A program made the position numbers and the translations under genes. From Diphasiastrum complanatum (lineage: Eukaryota > Streptophyta > Lycopodiopsida > Lycopodiales > Lycopodiaceae), in contig CM055101.1 in NCBI GenBank assembly GCA_029204225.1, positions 41,504,927 through 41,568,926 of the forward strand: a DNA stretch of 64,000 nucleotides. Reading direction: 5' to 3'. Shown here in pieces: positions 22,467 through 34,319 of this stretch. Under the pieces are notes generated by a model that saw only the letters and a list, made by a program, of their open reading frames with translations, was not told the origin of the DNA and searched no databases. Within the stretch, counting starts at the first letter, position 1; every line of letters begins with the position of its first letter.

Positions 22467-23711
22467 GTACAAAATCTCCTTCAGCAAATGGTAACTATCT
22501 TTCCTGTTTTCTCTGTACGCATGTTTGTGATTAGATTTAGCATGTCTATATCCTTCTGTTTTCTTGATCTTTAGCTTTTGAGTTCTCAATGTGCTGCTCT
22601 AATTGCAGATGTCTTGTTTGAGTTTCATGTAAGCATTTCCTTTGCTATCATGCCAATTTTACTGAATTTGACAAATGTCACCTTGAAACAATTCTCTAAT
22701 TTGTTGCAGCAAGCCAGGTTCCAAGCAATGTCTGACTCCATCATTTCAAAAAATATCCTTTAAGTCGCATGTGGGCATTCACTAGTTTCTAGGGCTTACA
22801 TGCGATTATTTAGCCGTACTCATTTAGCATGTCTCAAATTCTTATTTATGGAAGCTGACAGCTGATTGTACGTTTGAGAGTGCGACCTCCTGACTGGGCA
22901 ATCAAGACATGGGCCATAACATGTTCAACCATGACCATGTCGTTTTTCTGTAAGACCAGAGTCCTTTAGACCAGGTTTTTCATATGACTAGGGAAACTTA
23001 AAACTCATTTCTCAGTTTCTTCTAACTTGCTTAGACTTGCAATTTTGGGGCTGATAGTGAAGAATGCATGAATTCTCTAGTAAACCAGAATCAATTGCTG
23101 ATGAAAGTGGTTTTAATAAGTAACAAACATAGAACTTCCCGATATCACAAGCTGATTACATTTCATCATCCTATTAGAGCAAGTAGATAAGGAGCACTTG
23201 TGGACCTTACCAATATCACAAGCTAACTACATTTTATCACTCAGTTACAGTATGACAGAGCTTGTAAGTTCCTTAAGCTTTTCATAACCAGAAGCAATTG
23301 GATTTTTAGTTTTGAAAGGTAGATAAGTACATACCATGGCATTCAGGAACATTAGCTGCAGAAAGCAAAATTACTAGAATAGTTTCGATTCAGTGAATGG
23401 GTGGCATATACTGACACATGGTGATATCATCAGCTCCCACTTGTGAAGGTAGATAATATTCTTTTGTGTTGATCTTTGCAAAAATTCTGGTCACGCATGG
23501 CTATTCTATCTAGTTTACCACATGTAAGTGCAAGTTGCCCATGCTGGTTTGTGATTCTTTTGACTCTTCCTTACTTGATGAGATGGGTTCCCGTATTGAC
23601 GACCTTGAGAAAAGCATTGGAGAGCTTACAAAGGAGGTAGGTCTTGAAGTGCCGGCTTCACCTTCTACAAGCACTCAAAGTCAAGGGACCTCGGGGATCA
23701 CTCATACATGA
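22467..23711 (+). CDS. HSBP: Heat-shock-factor-binding protein (HSBP), 3' exons
   Basis: Three exons are readable: 22467-22490 (VQNLLQQM), 22710-22752 (QARFQAMSDSIISK) and 23575-23711 (DEMGSRIDDLEKSIGELTK, then EVG and a short Ser/Thr-rich tail, TGA at 23709-23711). Joined, they give the conserved HSBP coiled coil, a small protein that trimerises and binds heat-shock transcription factors to dampen their activity. The phases agree across both introns. Intron 1 (22491-22709) is GT-AG. Intron 2 (22753-23574) starts ATATCCTTT and ends AC, so it is a U12-type AT-AC intron. The usual first exon (acidic N-terminus ending just before VQNLL) was not found upstream. It may be farther away or divergent. 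A 20-bp exon-like stretch with good splice sites at 22609-22628 would break the frame and is probably a decoy. Confidence 0.93.
22753..23574 (+). other. U12-type AT-AC intron of HSBP
   Basis: The donor ATATCCTTT matches the U12 consensus for AT-AC introns. The intron ends TTCCTTAC, and the exon frame (AAA A | TT GAT GAG) is preserved only with these borders. A TTTTGAC sequence places a possible branch A about 11 nt from the end, the usual U12 spacing. Confidence 0.88.
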
Positions 23712-24165
23712 AAATTGATGCGGACATAAGGAAAAAGCTTGCTACAAGCTTCAACGATTCATGTAATGATTCTGGTTCTAAGCAGTAGGCGTGTATAGAC
23801 TTCGTTCTATTTGGATAGTTAGTAAACAGGTGATTTTTCTAGTGGATATTGCTTTTTATTTTTCCAGTTTATCATTCAGAATCTTGCAATCTCCTGCAAA
23901 TATTTTGCAATCAATACCTCTATTTAATACACGACTTACTTGGACAGAATCCAGGTTGTCAGCAAGAATTTTCTTCTAGACTTTGCAGATTGAATCTATA
24001 GTATTTTGCAAAACATATATATAAGTAGATTGTTTCCATGATTTTTATAACAGGCTAATCCGATGTCATATGTGTTGTCACATACACGAGAGTCTCTGAT
24101 GTTGAAATATTCGATCTAAGCAATCAAAGAAGAGGAGTGGTGGTTGTTTATCCAATTTCCTTTGT
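23712..24165. other. HSBP 3' flank
   Basis: Probably the 3' untranslated region and downstream spacer. No further coding signal. Confidence 0.5.
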
Positions 24166-24173
24166 ATCTGTGA

Positions 24174-24512
24174 CATAGTTGCTAAGATTCTAGAAACGCG
24201 TTTCTGAACCGCTTTTCTAATTTTGGCCAGGATTTTTCAGAAATGTTTTTGAATTTCTTTTTGATTTTTAATTTTTTTGTGGGCAATATGGGTATCGAAT
24301 TAAAGCTCTAATAAAGGGCATTGCATTTATGTAGGTTGCCGAGTGTTTCGGTTACATTGTGGTCCAGTTTAGGTGCATCAATCCCTGTTGGATTCTGTCA
24401 ATTTCTATGAACTTTTAAAGATCTGATTCTGTTTTTTTCCAGTGATTCTGGATCCAGAAACATGTTTTTCTGGGAACGTTTTTGCCCAGAAACGCTTATC
24501 TGGGCAACTATG
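24174..24512. mobile_element. hAT-type MITE, 339 bp (MITE 2)
   Basis: It begins CATAGTTGC and ends GCAACTATG, with a further imperfect inverted AGAAACGC(G)TTTC motif near both ends. It is flanked by a perfect 8-bp target duplication, ATCTGTGA, at 24166-24173 and 24513-24520. It has no coding capacity. It shares its outer 9-bp termini with MITE 1, while its interior resembles the repeat at 11360-12160. It lies about 460 bp downstream of the HSBP stop. Confidence 0.92.
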
Positions 24513-24520
24513 ATCTGTGA

Positions 24521-25819
24521 ACTATTAGTCGATCTCCTTTAATTTTCTCGGGAGCTGAAATGTTTTACAATTGTTACATTCATTTGGATGGTGTGTATTA
24601 TAACCATTTGGAAAAGAGTTGGGCATGGGGATGTTTCTGGCTTTTTGTAAGCTTTTTTGGCACACATTTTTGGAAACCTTTTGCGTGGTAGTTTTAATGC
24701 TTTTTTGGCTGTGTACTGATATGCAGTTTCTTAGACAACGTAGACGGCGTACACTTCATTTTAGAGCTTATGATTACAATTTCTTGATCTTCTATAGATT
24801 GCTAAATGTTAAACAGAAGTGCTCAAAATCCCAAAGGTAATAAAAGAATACCAGGATGTAATTTTTGAAAGTTTGAATTTTTTTCTTGATAGCACATGCT
24901 GAAATGGTTGTAATTTGTCTTTCACTCAGATTCTAAACTAAGTTGGGGTGGTTATTCACTGCCTATTGTTTAGAACACTAAGAAACCATTTCTTTTCATA
25001 TTATCCAAATGAAGAAGATAATGCTACTATTTCTCAAGTAATCTTTAGGACAATATTAAATCATTGTTTAAAAGTATGAAAAGGTTAGTAAACTTCAATC
25101 AAGGTTTGATTTATGAATTGTTGGTGTTCTTTTCAGCTTCCATGAAATTTTCATATCTATATTGAGTAGCCTATTATTTTTGAAGAATTGAGTTGCACCC
25201 AATGCAAGTTTCAATTTGGAAGTTTGTTAGCATTTGGAGTGTGTGACTGTGCTACTAAACTCGGAAGGGAGCACTTTGTTGTGCCGTGATGGAAATGAAA
25301 AACTGTTGACATTTTTGTGGATTTTAAGTTGCACACTTTGCTGGTATTGATATTGGATTATGATCTATCTTTGGCTGCATATTGGTTAAAAATTTAAGTC
25401 AATAAAAGCTTTTATCCAATCTATGAGCTACCTAGGTTAGGTTTGTTACTTGATGCCTTTGATAAAAGGTTGCAGTCAAAATACAATAGTATTAGCATAA
25501 TCTGCATGCTTCATGTCTTTGCAAACATTGTTGATATTGTTAAATATGCTTTTTGGTTTACAAGGGGAGGCTTGAACTTGGGATCAAAGAAACTTTGGAT
25601 GTCAAGCTAATGAATTGAGCCGATTCCGTTGGGTTGATATTGTTAAATATGGCGTGATTAGTTCTCTAAATCCTATTGGTTTTCTCAACTTTGTACCAGT
25701 AGAAATGTTTTTTTGAAACAATTATGTAATTCAATTAATCGGTTACTCCAGAACAGTCCTCGTTAAAAAAGATCAATAGACTGTTTTGAACTTCAATGGT
25801 TGTCTTTGGTTTTTTAGTG
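24521..25819. other. AT-rich spacer
   Basis: No gene, RNA or mobile-element boundary recognised. Confidence 0.45.
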
Positions 25820-26723
25820 GATTATCAAGAGATTTTTAGTCCTGTTGTCAAAATGCAGTCAATTAGACTCTGATTGCATTAGCTGCCGCGAAAGACCTCG
25901 AAATGCATCAGATGGATGTTAAGACAACGTTTCTCAATCGAGCTGTATACCTTCCAACTGGAAGGATTTGAAGTCATAGGCCAATGGCACAAAGTGTGCA
26001 AGCTGCACAAAACAATCTATGGTCTGAAACATGTCGCTAGAATGAAGTACTTGACTTAGCGAAGTACCCTTATCATTCACAAATCAGATCTTTGAGTATG
26101 CGATGCTATGTACTAGACCAGATTTATCATACATTGTTAGCACGTTAAGTCAATTCATGTCTAATCCTAGGATCTCTCATTGTAAAGTAATATATTCGGG
26201 AAAATTTAGATCACATTCTGTATTATGATGGAAATACTATCGATCCACTCGTCCTGAGGAACAGTCTTTACCAGAAAATCTACCTCTGGGTTCTATTTCT
26301 ATTTGGAAGGGGGACCAATTTCGTGGAACTCAAGGAAGCAAAAATCAGTCGCGCTTTCTTCGACAAAGACATAGTACATCGTAGCATGTCAAGCTTCAAA
26401 AGAAGCTATATGAATCACGTTATTACCTCACGACCTACATCATACTCAGTTCAATGCTACCAGCATTCTGTGTGACAATTTGAGTTGTATTTCACTGTCA
26501 CTAAATCCCAAATTTCATGGCAAGTCTAAGCACATAGAAATGCAGTATCATTTCATTCGGGAGAAAGTTTTCTCAGGGCAAGTGATCCTTCAACACTGCT
26601 CCACAACAAAAATGGTTGCAGACATCTTCACCAAAGCGGTTCCTAGGATCAAACATCAGAAATCTTTTAGCATGCTGAACCTGACAAAGATACCAAGGCA
26701 CCAACCGTGACCTTAAGGGAGAT
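25820..26723 (+). pseudogene. Decayed copia RT/RNase H with polypurine tract
   Basis: Broken frames show VDYQEIFSPVVKMQSIRL, a FEVIGQWHKVCKLHKTIYGLK-like block, TRPDLSYIVSTLSQFMSNPR and an RNase H tail (KHIEMQYHFIREKVFSGQ, VADIFTKAVPR). Its end at 26713-26723 is the purine tract TTAAGGGAGAT. Stops are numerous and about half of RT is missing (the region around YVDD was not found). Confidence 0.85.
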
Positions 26724-26850
26724 TGTTGGAAATTAAGTCCACAATTGTCTCCTTGGTGAATACAATTTTTATTTTCAAGATTCTTCTAGAATGATTTGAT
26801 AAAAATCGACGAGCTTTGACTCCTCCTATGCTAGGTTTATTGGGTACATT
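26724..26850 (+). repeat. Start of a copia 3' LTR, truncated
   Basis: TGTTGGAAATTAAGTCC follows the polypurine tract directly. The right end is unclear. Beyond about 26850 the sequence belongs to the minus-strand gene at 26866-28859, so the LTR is short or cut. Confidence 0.6.
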
Positions 26851-26865
26851 TCCTGTTTTTTTCCG

Positions 26866-28859
26866 AAAGCTTTTCATCTTTTTGTATTTTAACATGGCCT
26901 TTATGAAGGCCTACTTTTGACAACACTTCCTCTAATCGAGCGATTGCTTGTTTTAATGTTGACTCTAGCTCAGTATTCCATGGAAACAAGATATGAAGAT
27001 ATTTTAATTTCTCTATGATCCTCACCTCTCCATGAAGTGTGCAAATATGCACATTTTGTAAAGGAATTGGTAGTATTGGTTTCCAGTTGGGATCTTCAAT
27101 ATCTCTTGAAACTCTTGTGTTCCTTGAAATGTCATTTGATGATTTCGTACAATATAGACATGGATGTTTCGAATTTTCTCCATGAGATACATTGAACATA
27201 CATTTCAATGACTTCAAGTCTCCAGCTAAATGCCATTCCACAAAAAATTCACCTCTTTCAGGAACACTAAGTACTTTGCCATTCATATGATCCTTTATGA
27301 TATCTGGATAACTTGTTCTGCTAAAAATCCAGGAAAGAACATCGTGATCCTCCTTGATAACCTGTTTAACATATGGAATCACAAGTTTTTATATATTCAA
27401 AACAATTACTAAAAGAAATTGCACATGAATAACAGCCGTTTTTTACCTGAAAACATGCTAGCCACCATATGTTGTTTTCTGATTGCACACTAAAGTTGAG
27501 ATCCCTTGAGTTTGTTGTATTGCTCTATGCTACATTCATGAGAGTAATACTTACTCTTTCCAACTTTTGTCCTTTTATAACTTCTGATTCATCTAGCTTG
27601 ACCACCAGAATAGGTTTGCTCATACTAACACTTGTAATATTATAGAATTTCACTATAAATCTCAATAAATGATTTAAATCCACAAATAAGTTGTTGGTAG
27701 AATTATATGACAAATTGCCAGACTTTGAATTGTAAATCTCATTGATGTGAAAAGGGATTCCAATGACGTTTTGCATACCCTTATTCAATACATCTCTCTC
27801 CAATCTTATCTGAAAAGGGCGAGGAATGGGAAATTTTCTTACGTGCAATTGTCCAAAAGCCTCTTTAATAATTTTAGATATACTCGCATATGCCTCCCTG
27901 CTAATACCTGAGAAATCACATGCTCCCTAAATTAACGTTCGGTCGATTACCTTACCGACCTCATTCATCAAAGCCTTAGTGACCTTGGACTTGATTCGAG
28001 AATATCGATTATTGTCCAATAAAGACTTTATGGACTTGGTTGTCAATACCGAACTCAATGATTTTACGATCAGGTCATTGTCCTTCAGATGCTGATTTGC
28101 AACCAATGCTGATCTGCAAATGATTATGAAAATCAAGAAACCCAAATAGGACACATAATAAATGTCATGCTACTTCACAAAACTAAAATAAAACTGATTC
28201 AAATCAAATCCTTACTTGAATGCTTGAATCTTTTTTCTCCGTTGGCCTCCATTTAACGAAAGCTCATCAATGTCCTTCGGAATTCTTTTTCGCTTGTTTC
28301 TTTTTAATTTCATATCTAGTATGCGAGATTCTTCTTTTAACTGGTCATTTGATATACGTAATGTCTGAACAACTTGTCGGAATTGATCATTACTTGCATT
28401 CAAATTTAATATAATATTATGTAAATGTGCATTATCTTTTTTTGTTTGTGATAATGCAGTCTCTTTTTTTCTATAGTCAGCAAGCAAACCATTTAACATA
28501 AATTCTAAACTCTGTACTTTCTGAACAGAGTTTGCAACACCATAAGTCGTCAATCTTTCACAATAACCCAATAAACCGTTTTCTTTGTCACACAAAAACT
28601 TTATTAATTGTGTGATGGATTGGAATTGTAGAGCTTGCATCGAGCTCGGATCCAATGGATACAAACCTCCATCAATCCACAAATCATAATTCTTTCTTTG
28701 GTTGATTCTGTGAGCGATCATATCAAGTGGAGAAACTGTGGATTCTTTCACTACTCCTCTTTTAGCTATCGGAGCATTCTGGGCAGGGAGAACAATGTGT
28801 AGATGAAACTGAGGCATCTCCGCAAACATCAGCTGATAGACCAAAAAGAAAATAGACAC
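26866..28859 (-). pseudogene. Spliced gene of unknown family, copy 1 (two TAG stops)
   Basis: Three exons can be read on the minus strand with matching phases: 28859-28216, 28113-27447 and 27361 to about 26866, separated by GT-AG introns. Exon 1 holds a conserved globular segment (FHLHIVLP, YDLWIDGGLYPLD, ENGLLGYCERL), then an about 80-residue coiled coil and a Lys/Arg-rich patch (KLKRNKRKR). Exon 2 contains FPIPRPFQIRLERDVLNKG and KPILVVKLDESEVIKGQKLE. Exon 3 contains EWHLAGDLKSLKCMFNVSHG, a Cys-x2-Cys in HPCLYCTK, then PILPIPLQNVHICTLHGEVR. In-frame TAG codons at 27927-27929 and 27525-27527 break an otherwise open frame, and the 3' end is cut by copia sequence. The exon 3 pattern (Asp-x-Lys-Leu, small Cys-x2-Cys, His-x-Cys-x-Leu-His) reminds me of large uncharacterised families in other eukaryotes, but I cannot name one. 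It could be a decayed host gene or a transposon-encoded gene. Confidence 0.6.
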
Positions 28860-28860
28860 T

Positions 28861-29196
28861 ATTCTTCATCCATGGCGTACCTGAGATTCTATGTTTATTC
28901 TCTCGCTAGTTAAAACAAGGGACACAATCTCATTTTCAAATTTCAAAAAGTTAGTTAATGAGCGTCATAGGTTCTTGAAGTCGCGGTTGCATGCATCATG
29001 ATCGTGTCATGTTAACTACACATTACTAGTAAGGTTAAGCTAAACTGGACCTGAAAGTCCGTCGGAGTTTTAAAATCCGGCATTTTTTTTTGTCCTATGT
29101 GGCATTTCTTAGACGGCCCTTTTGATGTTTGTAACTCCTCTAATGAATGTCGAAAATTCTTGGCAGAATCAGGCAGAACTCTACACTTTCTATCAA

Positions 29197-29198
<2 letters not shown>
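28861..29198. other. 5' flank of unknown gene copy 1
   Basis: An upstream exon may exist, since a TTTTTGGTCTATCAG-like acceptor precedes exon 1. No coding frame is convincing here. Confidence 0.35.
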
Positions 29199-29262
<64 letters not shown>

Positions 29263-29429
29263 CACACGCGCGTGCGCGTGTACTCACGCACGACGCCATT
29301 AGCGGGCACACTATACTAGATGTGTGTGTGTGTGTTTTTATGTTTATGTATGTGTATGTGTATGTATATGTATATGTATATGTATATGTGTATGTGTGCG
29401 TGTATGAGAGGGAGGGAGACACTTGGGCC

Positions 29430-29521
<92 letters not shown>
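29199..29521. repeat. (CT)n ... (TGTATG)n ... (GA)n microsatellite complex
   Basis: (TC)n runs at 29199-29260. A CACACGCGCGTGCGCGTG stretch follows. TG/TATG repeats lie at about 29320-29400. (GA)n runs at 29432-29521 with one interruption. The CT and GA tracts are inverted relative to each other. Long SLSL and ERER translations here are artefacts. Confidence 0.97.
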
Positions 29522-29524
<3 letters not shown>

Positions 29525-31639
29525 TGTGGTCCATGTGTGAGGCCTTGTGGGGCCTTGTGGTCCATTTGTGTGTATATTTTTGTATACAATGTGCATGTGT
29601 AAGCATGTGTGTGTATGCATGAATATGCATAATCCCTAGATGAAACAAATGTTAAGCATGTTGAAACATGGTGTTGAACTCCTATGTTGTGTTGTTGATC
29701 TTATGATTTTTATTTGTAGCATAAAATTTGTGAAAAACATGATGAGAATGCATGCTTACATGTGAGCAATGCAATTTATTATTTTTCAAAGTATTCATTG
29801 TTTAAGATTATAATAAGCAGCTCGTAGATATTAATCATGTCCTCAAATTAGAAATATTAAAGTTGGACGTCTCATTTATGGATTATTTATGATACGCAAA
29901 TATATCAATTAGGCAAGTATAGATATATGATACGCATAATGCTCTTTGAAAAATATTAGGATTATAATATAACATAGTAGTCTATGTCTAGCTAACATGC
30001 AAACTTATTATGTCTTAAAAAGTAAGTCATATATTTTTCACCTTGAACATGAATGTAAATTTTTTTTTTTAAGTATAACACCTTCAATGGTTTTATTTTA
30101 ATATAACATACTTGATATACAAATGTTGTAGCTTTTTGTTTCAATATCCTCTACGTATAGTGGTTGCCATTATATAATTGTGAAGTGTGAAGAATAGACA
30201 AAATCTAGCTTGAGTATTTTGCACGTTCATGCACATATGTAAATCTTACATGTGTGGAGCATGTTCCCACGTGTGGAGAGTAGGCATAATCATTTTAAAT
30301 CATCTATGTTGAGTTTGAATAGTCAAAATGCCTTAAACTTGAGTTTTGGGAGTCCTATTTTGCCAAAAAATATCCCTTGTACACATAATTGGTAGGTGAT
30401 TAGGCCAAAAGTAGCTTTGACTTAGCTCGAGGTAGTGTAGTCCTTTGACATTTGGCATGATGATAGAGGGCTAGTGACATGTCTTTTGATGTTGTAATGT
30501 TCTCATGTGATCAAAAGAGAGAGATGCACAAAAATGGTCCAATCATATGTAAAGAGTGACAACCCAATGGACTAATCAAATTTAGAGGTGCTATGTAAGA
30601 GATCCAATCATATTACATGATGACATCTCCTCTTGGAACTCGAGCTACTATTAAGAAAGTGAAAAGAGCTCATTTGTACTTGGTTTTATGATGAGATTTG
30701 AGAGCATATACACGTAGTTTTTCTCCATCTTCTCTCTCTACCCAAGAGCAAGCTAATTTCATACTTAGTTTTTACTTTAAAAGTGGTCTCTCATAGTGAA
30801 TGATACATGTTGTATGATTGATGCATGTTTTGTGTGCTCTTGCCTTAGAATTGTCGATCTAGATTGTGTGAATCAATCTTATGTAGATCTATGTGCAATC
30901 ACACCCACCTTACAAGATCAATCACATTGATTTGAGAGTCATCGCACGTATAAGAAGTACATGTCATGGAGATCAAGCAATTTTTTTACATTTCACATGG
31001 ATCACAATGCTATTTTTGTATCCTTTGCGTAGCATAAACAACAGTGTGTCGTGTGCTATTTAAATATGGTTGTTTGTTGTTTAGACCACTTTTCATGTTG
31101 CAATAAGGGTGGCAAAAGTAATGTCCTTTGTGTAAAATAAAGAGCATTTTTATTTTTTGTTGCCCATTATCTAACATAAGGAGGGCTTTTGTGCAGAACT
31201 CATTTCCTCCATGTCCTTTTACATTAAGGGCAACCAAAAAGCTACTTCTTATGCAACACAAAGGGTGGAAATTCTTTGCTACCGCTATTGCCACATCATC
31301 AAATTGCCAACCATTTGACATGAGTAAACTTATAATTAAATAATTAAAAAATTAAGTGCACCAAAATACAGACTAAAGGCTCAAAACTGACCTAAAAACT
31401 TGAAATGCTTGTTTTATGTTCAAGAAAAACTTCGAAAACAGCCAAAAAAACAAAAACAAAACAATTGCACGAAGGTGTTTGCAAAGTCAAAAACATGTTT
31501 GCAATTATTAGCCCCAAACTCCTTGAAAACACTTTAATGCCATATTTAATAGAACACGTTTTCTTGTAACTACACGAGCTACCAAAAAAAAAAATACAAA
31601 ACATTAGAAAACAGTCCTTTACCCACCAGCCGTGCTTTC
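29522..31639. other. AT-rich spacer, possible old solo LTR
   Basis: No supported gene. At about 30230-30960 short blocks (CCCACGTGTGGAG, CTTCTCTCTCTACCCAAGAG, GTAGATCTATGTGCAATCAC) recall the LTR of the copia at 50535-54032, in the opposite orientation. An old solo LTR is possible. No ends or target duplication were found. Confidence 0.4.
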
Positions 31640-31689
31640 TATTTTGCAATGGAACCAAAGTTGAAGTCCAGAATGATTGAGGTGTATAC

Positions 31690-33271
31690 CTCTCAGGAAC
31701 TGAGTCCGTGAGAATTTGTAGACGCTAGCTTGACCGAGATGCAATGGTGCTTCTTCCTAAAGTTTTTCAGATCTGTTCGAGCTAGCTTGGTCTGGTCTGG
31801 TGACAGGTATTGTCAGCTGCTCGACTTTTGTAGCTGTAGCTGCAGGTTTTGTAAAAGAAACATTATCGTTGGAAGATTCCATGCTATGTAAAATAGGATG
31901 AAATGACATAGCATCATTTATCGATGGTTGTCTAATATCATAGTATGTGTGTCCTTGGAAGACTACATCCCTAGAGACAAATGCTACATTGGTGGATGGA
32001 TCATAAACTTTGTAAGCTTTATGTTCATCAGGATAGCCAATGACGATACATTTATTTGTCCTATGATCCAGTTTCTTCCTAAGCTGTTTAGGAATGTGAA
32101 CAAAACATACACAACCAAAGATTTTTAAATAGCTGACACTAGGCTTGTGTCCATGCCATATTTTATAAGGAGTTTTGTTGTTGACGACTTTAGTGCTGGA
32201 TCTGTTCTATACGTACCAGGTTGCGGCAGTAGCTTCTGCCCAAAATTTCACAGGTAGGTGCAATTGATGGAGCATGGATCTAGCTGAGTTGAGAAGTGTT
32301 CGATTCTTCCTTTGTGCAATTCCATTCTATTGAGGAGAATAGGAGGTTGTGAATTGTCTTTGAATGCCATGTTCAGCCAGGTAGTTGGACATCTCATTAG
32401 AGAGGTATTCGCTGCCACCATTAGTTCTTTTCACTTTTGTAGATGCTTGTGCCTCAGCCATGGCCTGGAATCTTTTGAAGCATTCAAAGGCTTATGATTT
32501 GTGCTTACTGAACATGATTGTAGACCATCTAGAATAATCATCTATGAAAGTGATAAAATAGATTGCATCTCGTAAGGATGGAGTTGGCATTGGACCACAA
32601 AGATCATTATGTACAAGATCTAATACATACTTTGTTTTGACAGGATGTGATTTGAAAAACTTGCTTTTAGAGTGTTTGCCATAGATGCAAAATTCAGAGA
32701 AAAAAGATTTCCTATCCAATGAAGAAGGAAAATACAATCCATCAACTACATTATTACAACGCATATAAGAAAGTGATCTTGTATTCACGTGTCCAAACCG
32801 ACTATGCCACAAAATATCATTATCGTTTACATTTTCATGAGAGATACTAGCTAATGCAACTGAGTTAGAGAGTAAATATGGATTTCCAACTCTAGTACAT
32901 GTAGTCAGAGTAGTATCTTCATTGAAGATTGTACACTGTTCAGAAGAGAAAGTAACAGTGTAGCCCTCATTAGTTATCTTAGAGACTGATAACAGGTTCT
33001 TTGATAGCTAAGGTACATGAAGAACATTGGGAACACAAATAGAAAGATCATTGTTGAGCGTGATCTTGATTGTCCCTTTGCCTTCCATGCGTATGGTGCT
33101 TGAATCTCCAAGGTAGATGAATTGATCTCTGCTTTAAGCTGCATACTCGGTAAATCATTCCTTGCGAGAGGTCATGTGTTGGGTAGCGTCGTTGTCCAGG
33201 TACCAGCTGTCATGGTCTTCATTGCTACTGTTGTAAGCCATTAACAGGTGTGAATCTTGCTCCTTAAATTT
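31690..33271 (-). pseudogene. copia protease end and integrase of element E, broken
   Basis: Protease-like DNDATQHM lies near 33200 (the catalytic DSGA is altered). The integrase zinc-binding region is WHSRFGHVNTRSL (32780-32812). The core contains HNDLCGPMPTPS, ITFIDDYSRW, an RTNGGSEY-type second site and NGIAQRKNRT. The C-terminus contains PYKIWHGHKPSVSYLKIFGC and VIGYPDEHKAYK. Several in-frame stops occur, for example in the SPQ-NG segment near 32328 and in ATWYV near 32200. Confidence 0.85.
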
Positions 33272-34112
33272 TTATTTCATTGGAGGAATATGGCTGTTGT
33301 TGTTGTTGCTTCTTTGCCTCATTCTAGATTCGGATTTGACATTCCTTGATGTCGCGATTAGCTCTCTTGCAATATCTGCAGAAGAGCTTCTTGCGCAATC
33401 CACTGCTCTCACCTTGAGTATGAGGCTTCCGTTGTTGCTACTGCTGCACTTGATTCTTGCCCTTGGAATAGTCTTTCTTCTTGGTGTACAGGAACACGGA
33501 CTTGTCTTTGATGACCAAAAAAGATCTTTTTCCATATTTTTTCTTGAAGAAGATGACCGATCACCTTTTGAAGAGTGAGGCCATGTTGTGTGGAGATCAT
33601 CACCACAAAGTGTTCGTACAACTTTTAAAGAGAAGAAATCAAGGTCATAACGGCATCATCAATTTAAATAGCACATCCTATAGCTGATAACTGATCCATT
33701 AAAGACTTAAAGTTGTTGATGTGAGAAGTGATGGCAATAGAATCAGTCATGCTAAGTGTGAAGAACTTTCTTCTAAGGTGTAATCTAGTGGTTACATCTT
33801 GAGTCTCGTATAGACTTGATAGCAAATCCAGTGCTTCCTTAGAAGTTTTGCACGTGGTAACATGAGATATTTGGGAGTCGGCCAGATGAGTGTGATACAT
33901 GCTAAGGCCTCTTGATCTTTGATCTTCCATGCCTTTGCTTGATCACCATCTTTTGGTTTCAGGTCAAAACCTTCAACTACGTCCCAAAGATCTCTATCTA
34001 TCAACATCATCTGGAGTTTTAACTTCCAGATGTAGAAGTTACAACCATTAATCTTGTCAATAATTCTAGCCTCGTTGGATGATGACGACGAAGAGTTACC
34101 AATATGAGACAT
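33272..34112 (-). pseudogene. copia gag of element E, broken
   Basis: It starts at the ATG at 34112 (MSHIGNSSSSSSNEARIIDK, then INGCNFYIWKLKLQMMLIDR), a typical copia gag N-terminus. The UBN2-type middle continues through frames including SKEALDLLSSLYETQDVTTR and SMTDSIAITSHINNFKSLMD (33664-33930). A basic, Ser-rich end (33272-33621) has a disrupted zinc knuckle. At least three frame changes are seen. Confidence 0.82.
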
Positions 34113-34158
34113 GTTAACAGTAATACAAATAGAATGATCTCTCGGTTCATTGAGCGAA

Positions 34159-34319
34159 GCTCTGATACCAATCCGATAGGACGGTAGAACGCGAACGGAG
34201 AAGAGAGAAGGAAATAGTTGCAGAATGACTCTCTCATTATTATGGGCTGCTACATGCAAGAACAATCTAAATAATGTAAATGCTAAGTTATAGTCATAGC
34301 TCAAGCGCTCTGCCCAACA
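34159..34319 (-). repeat. Primer site and short 5' LTR of element E
   Basis: GCTCTGATACCA at 34159-34170 is the complement of the initiator tRNA-Met site. On the minus strand the LTR starts TGTTGGGCAG (34319) and ends CCTATCGGA at about 34172. It is only about 148 bp and its 3' end is not the usual CA. Confidence 0.72.

Larger units (their letters stand above)
31640..34319 (-). mobile_element. copia retrotransposon with short LTR, 3'-truncated (element E)
   Basis: On the minus strand it holds a 5' LTR of about 148 bp, a tRNA-Met-type primer site, gag, a degraded zinc-knuckle and protease region, and integrase with the start of the linker. Sequence ends near 31640, before RT. RT, RNase H and the 3' LTR are absent. 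It differs from the other copia families in this window in LTR and proteins. Confidence 0.88.

Noticed and set aside
22609-22628. A 20-bp exon with good splice sites inside HSBP intron 1
   Set aside because: Including it shifts the frame and disrupts the conserved QQM-QARFQ join.
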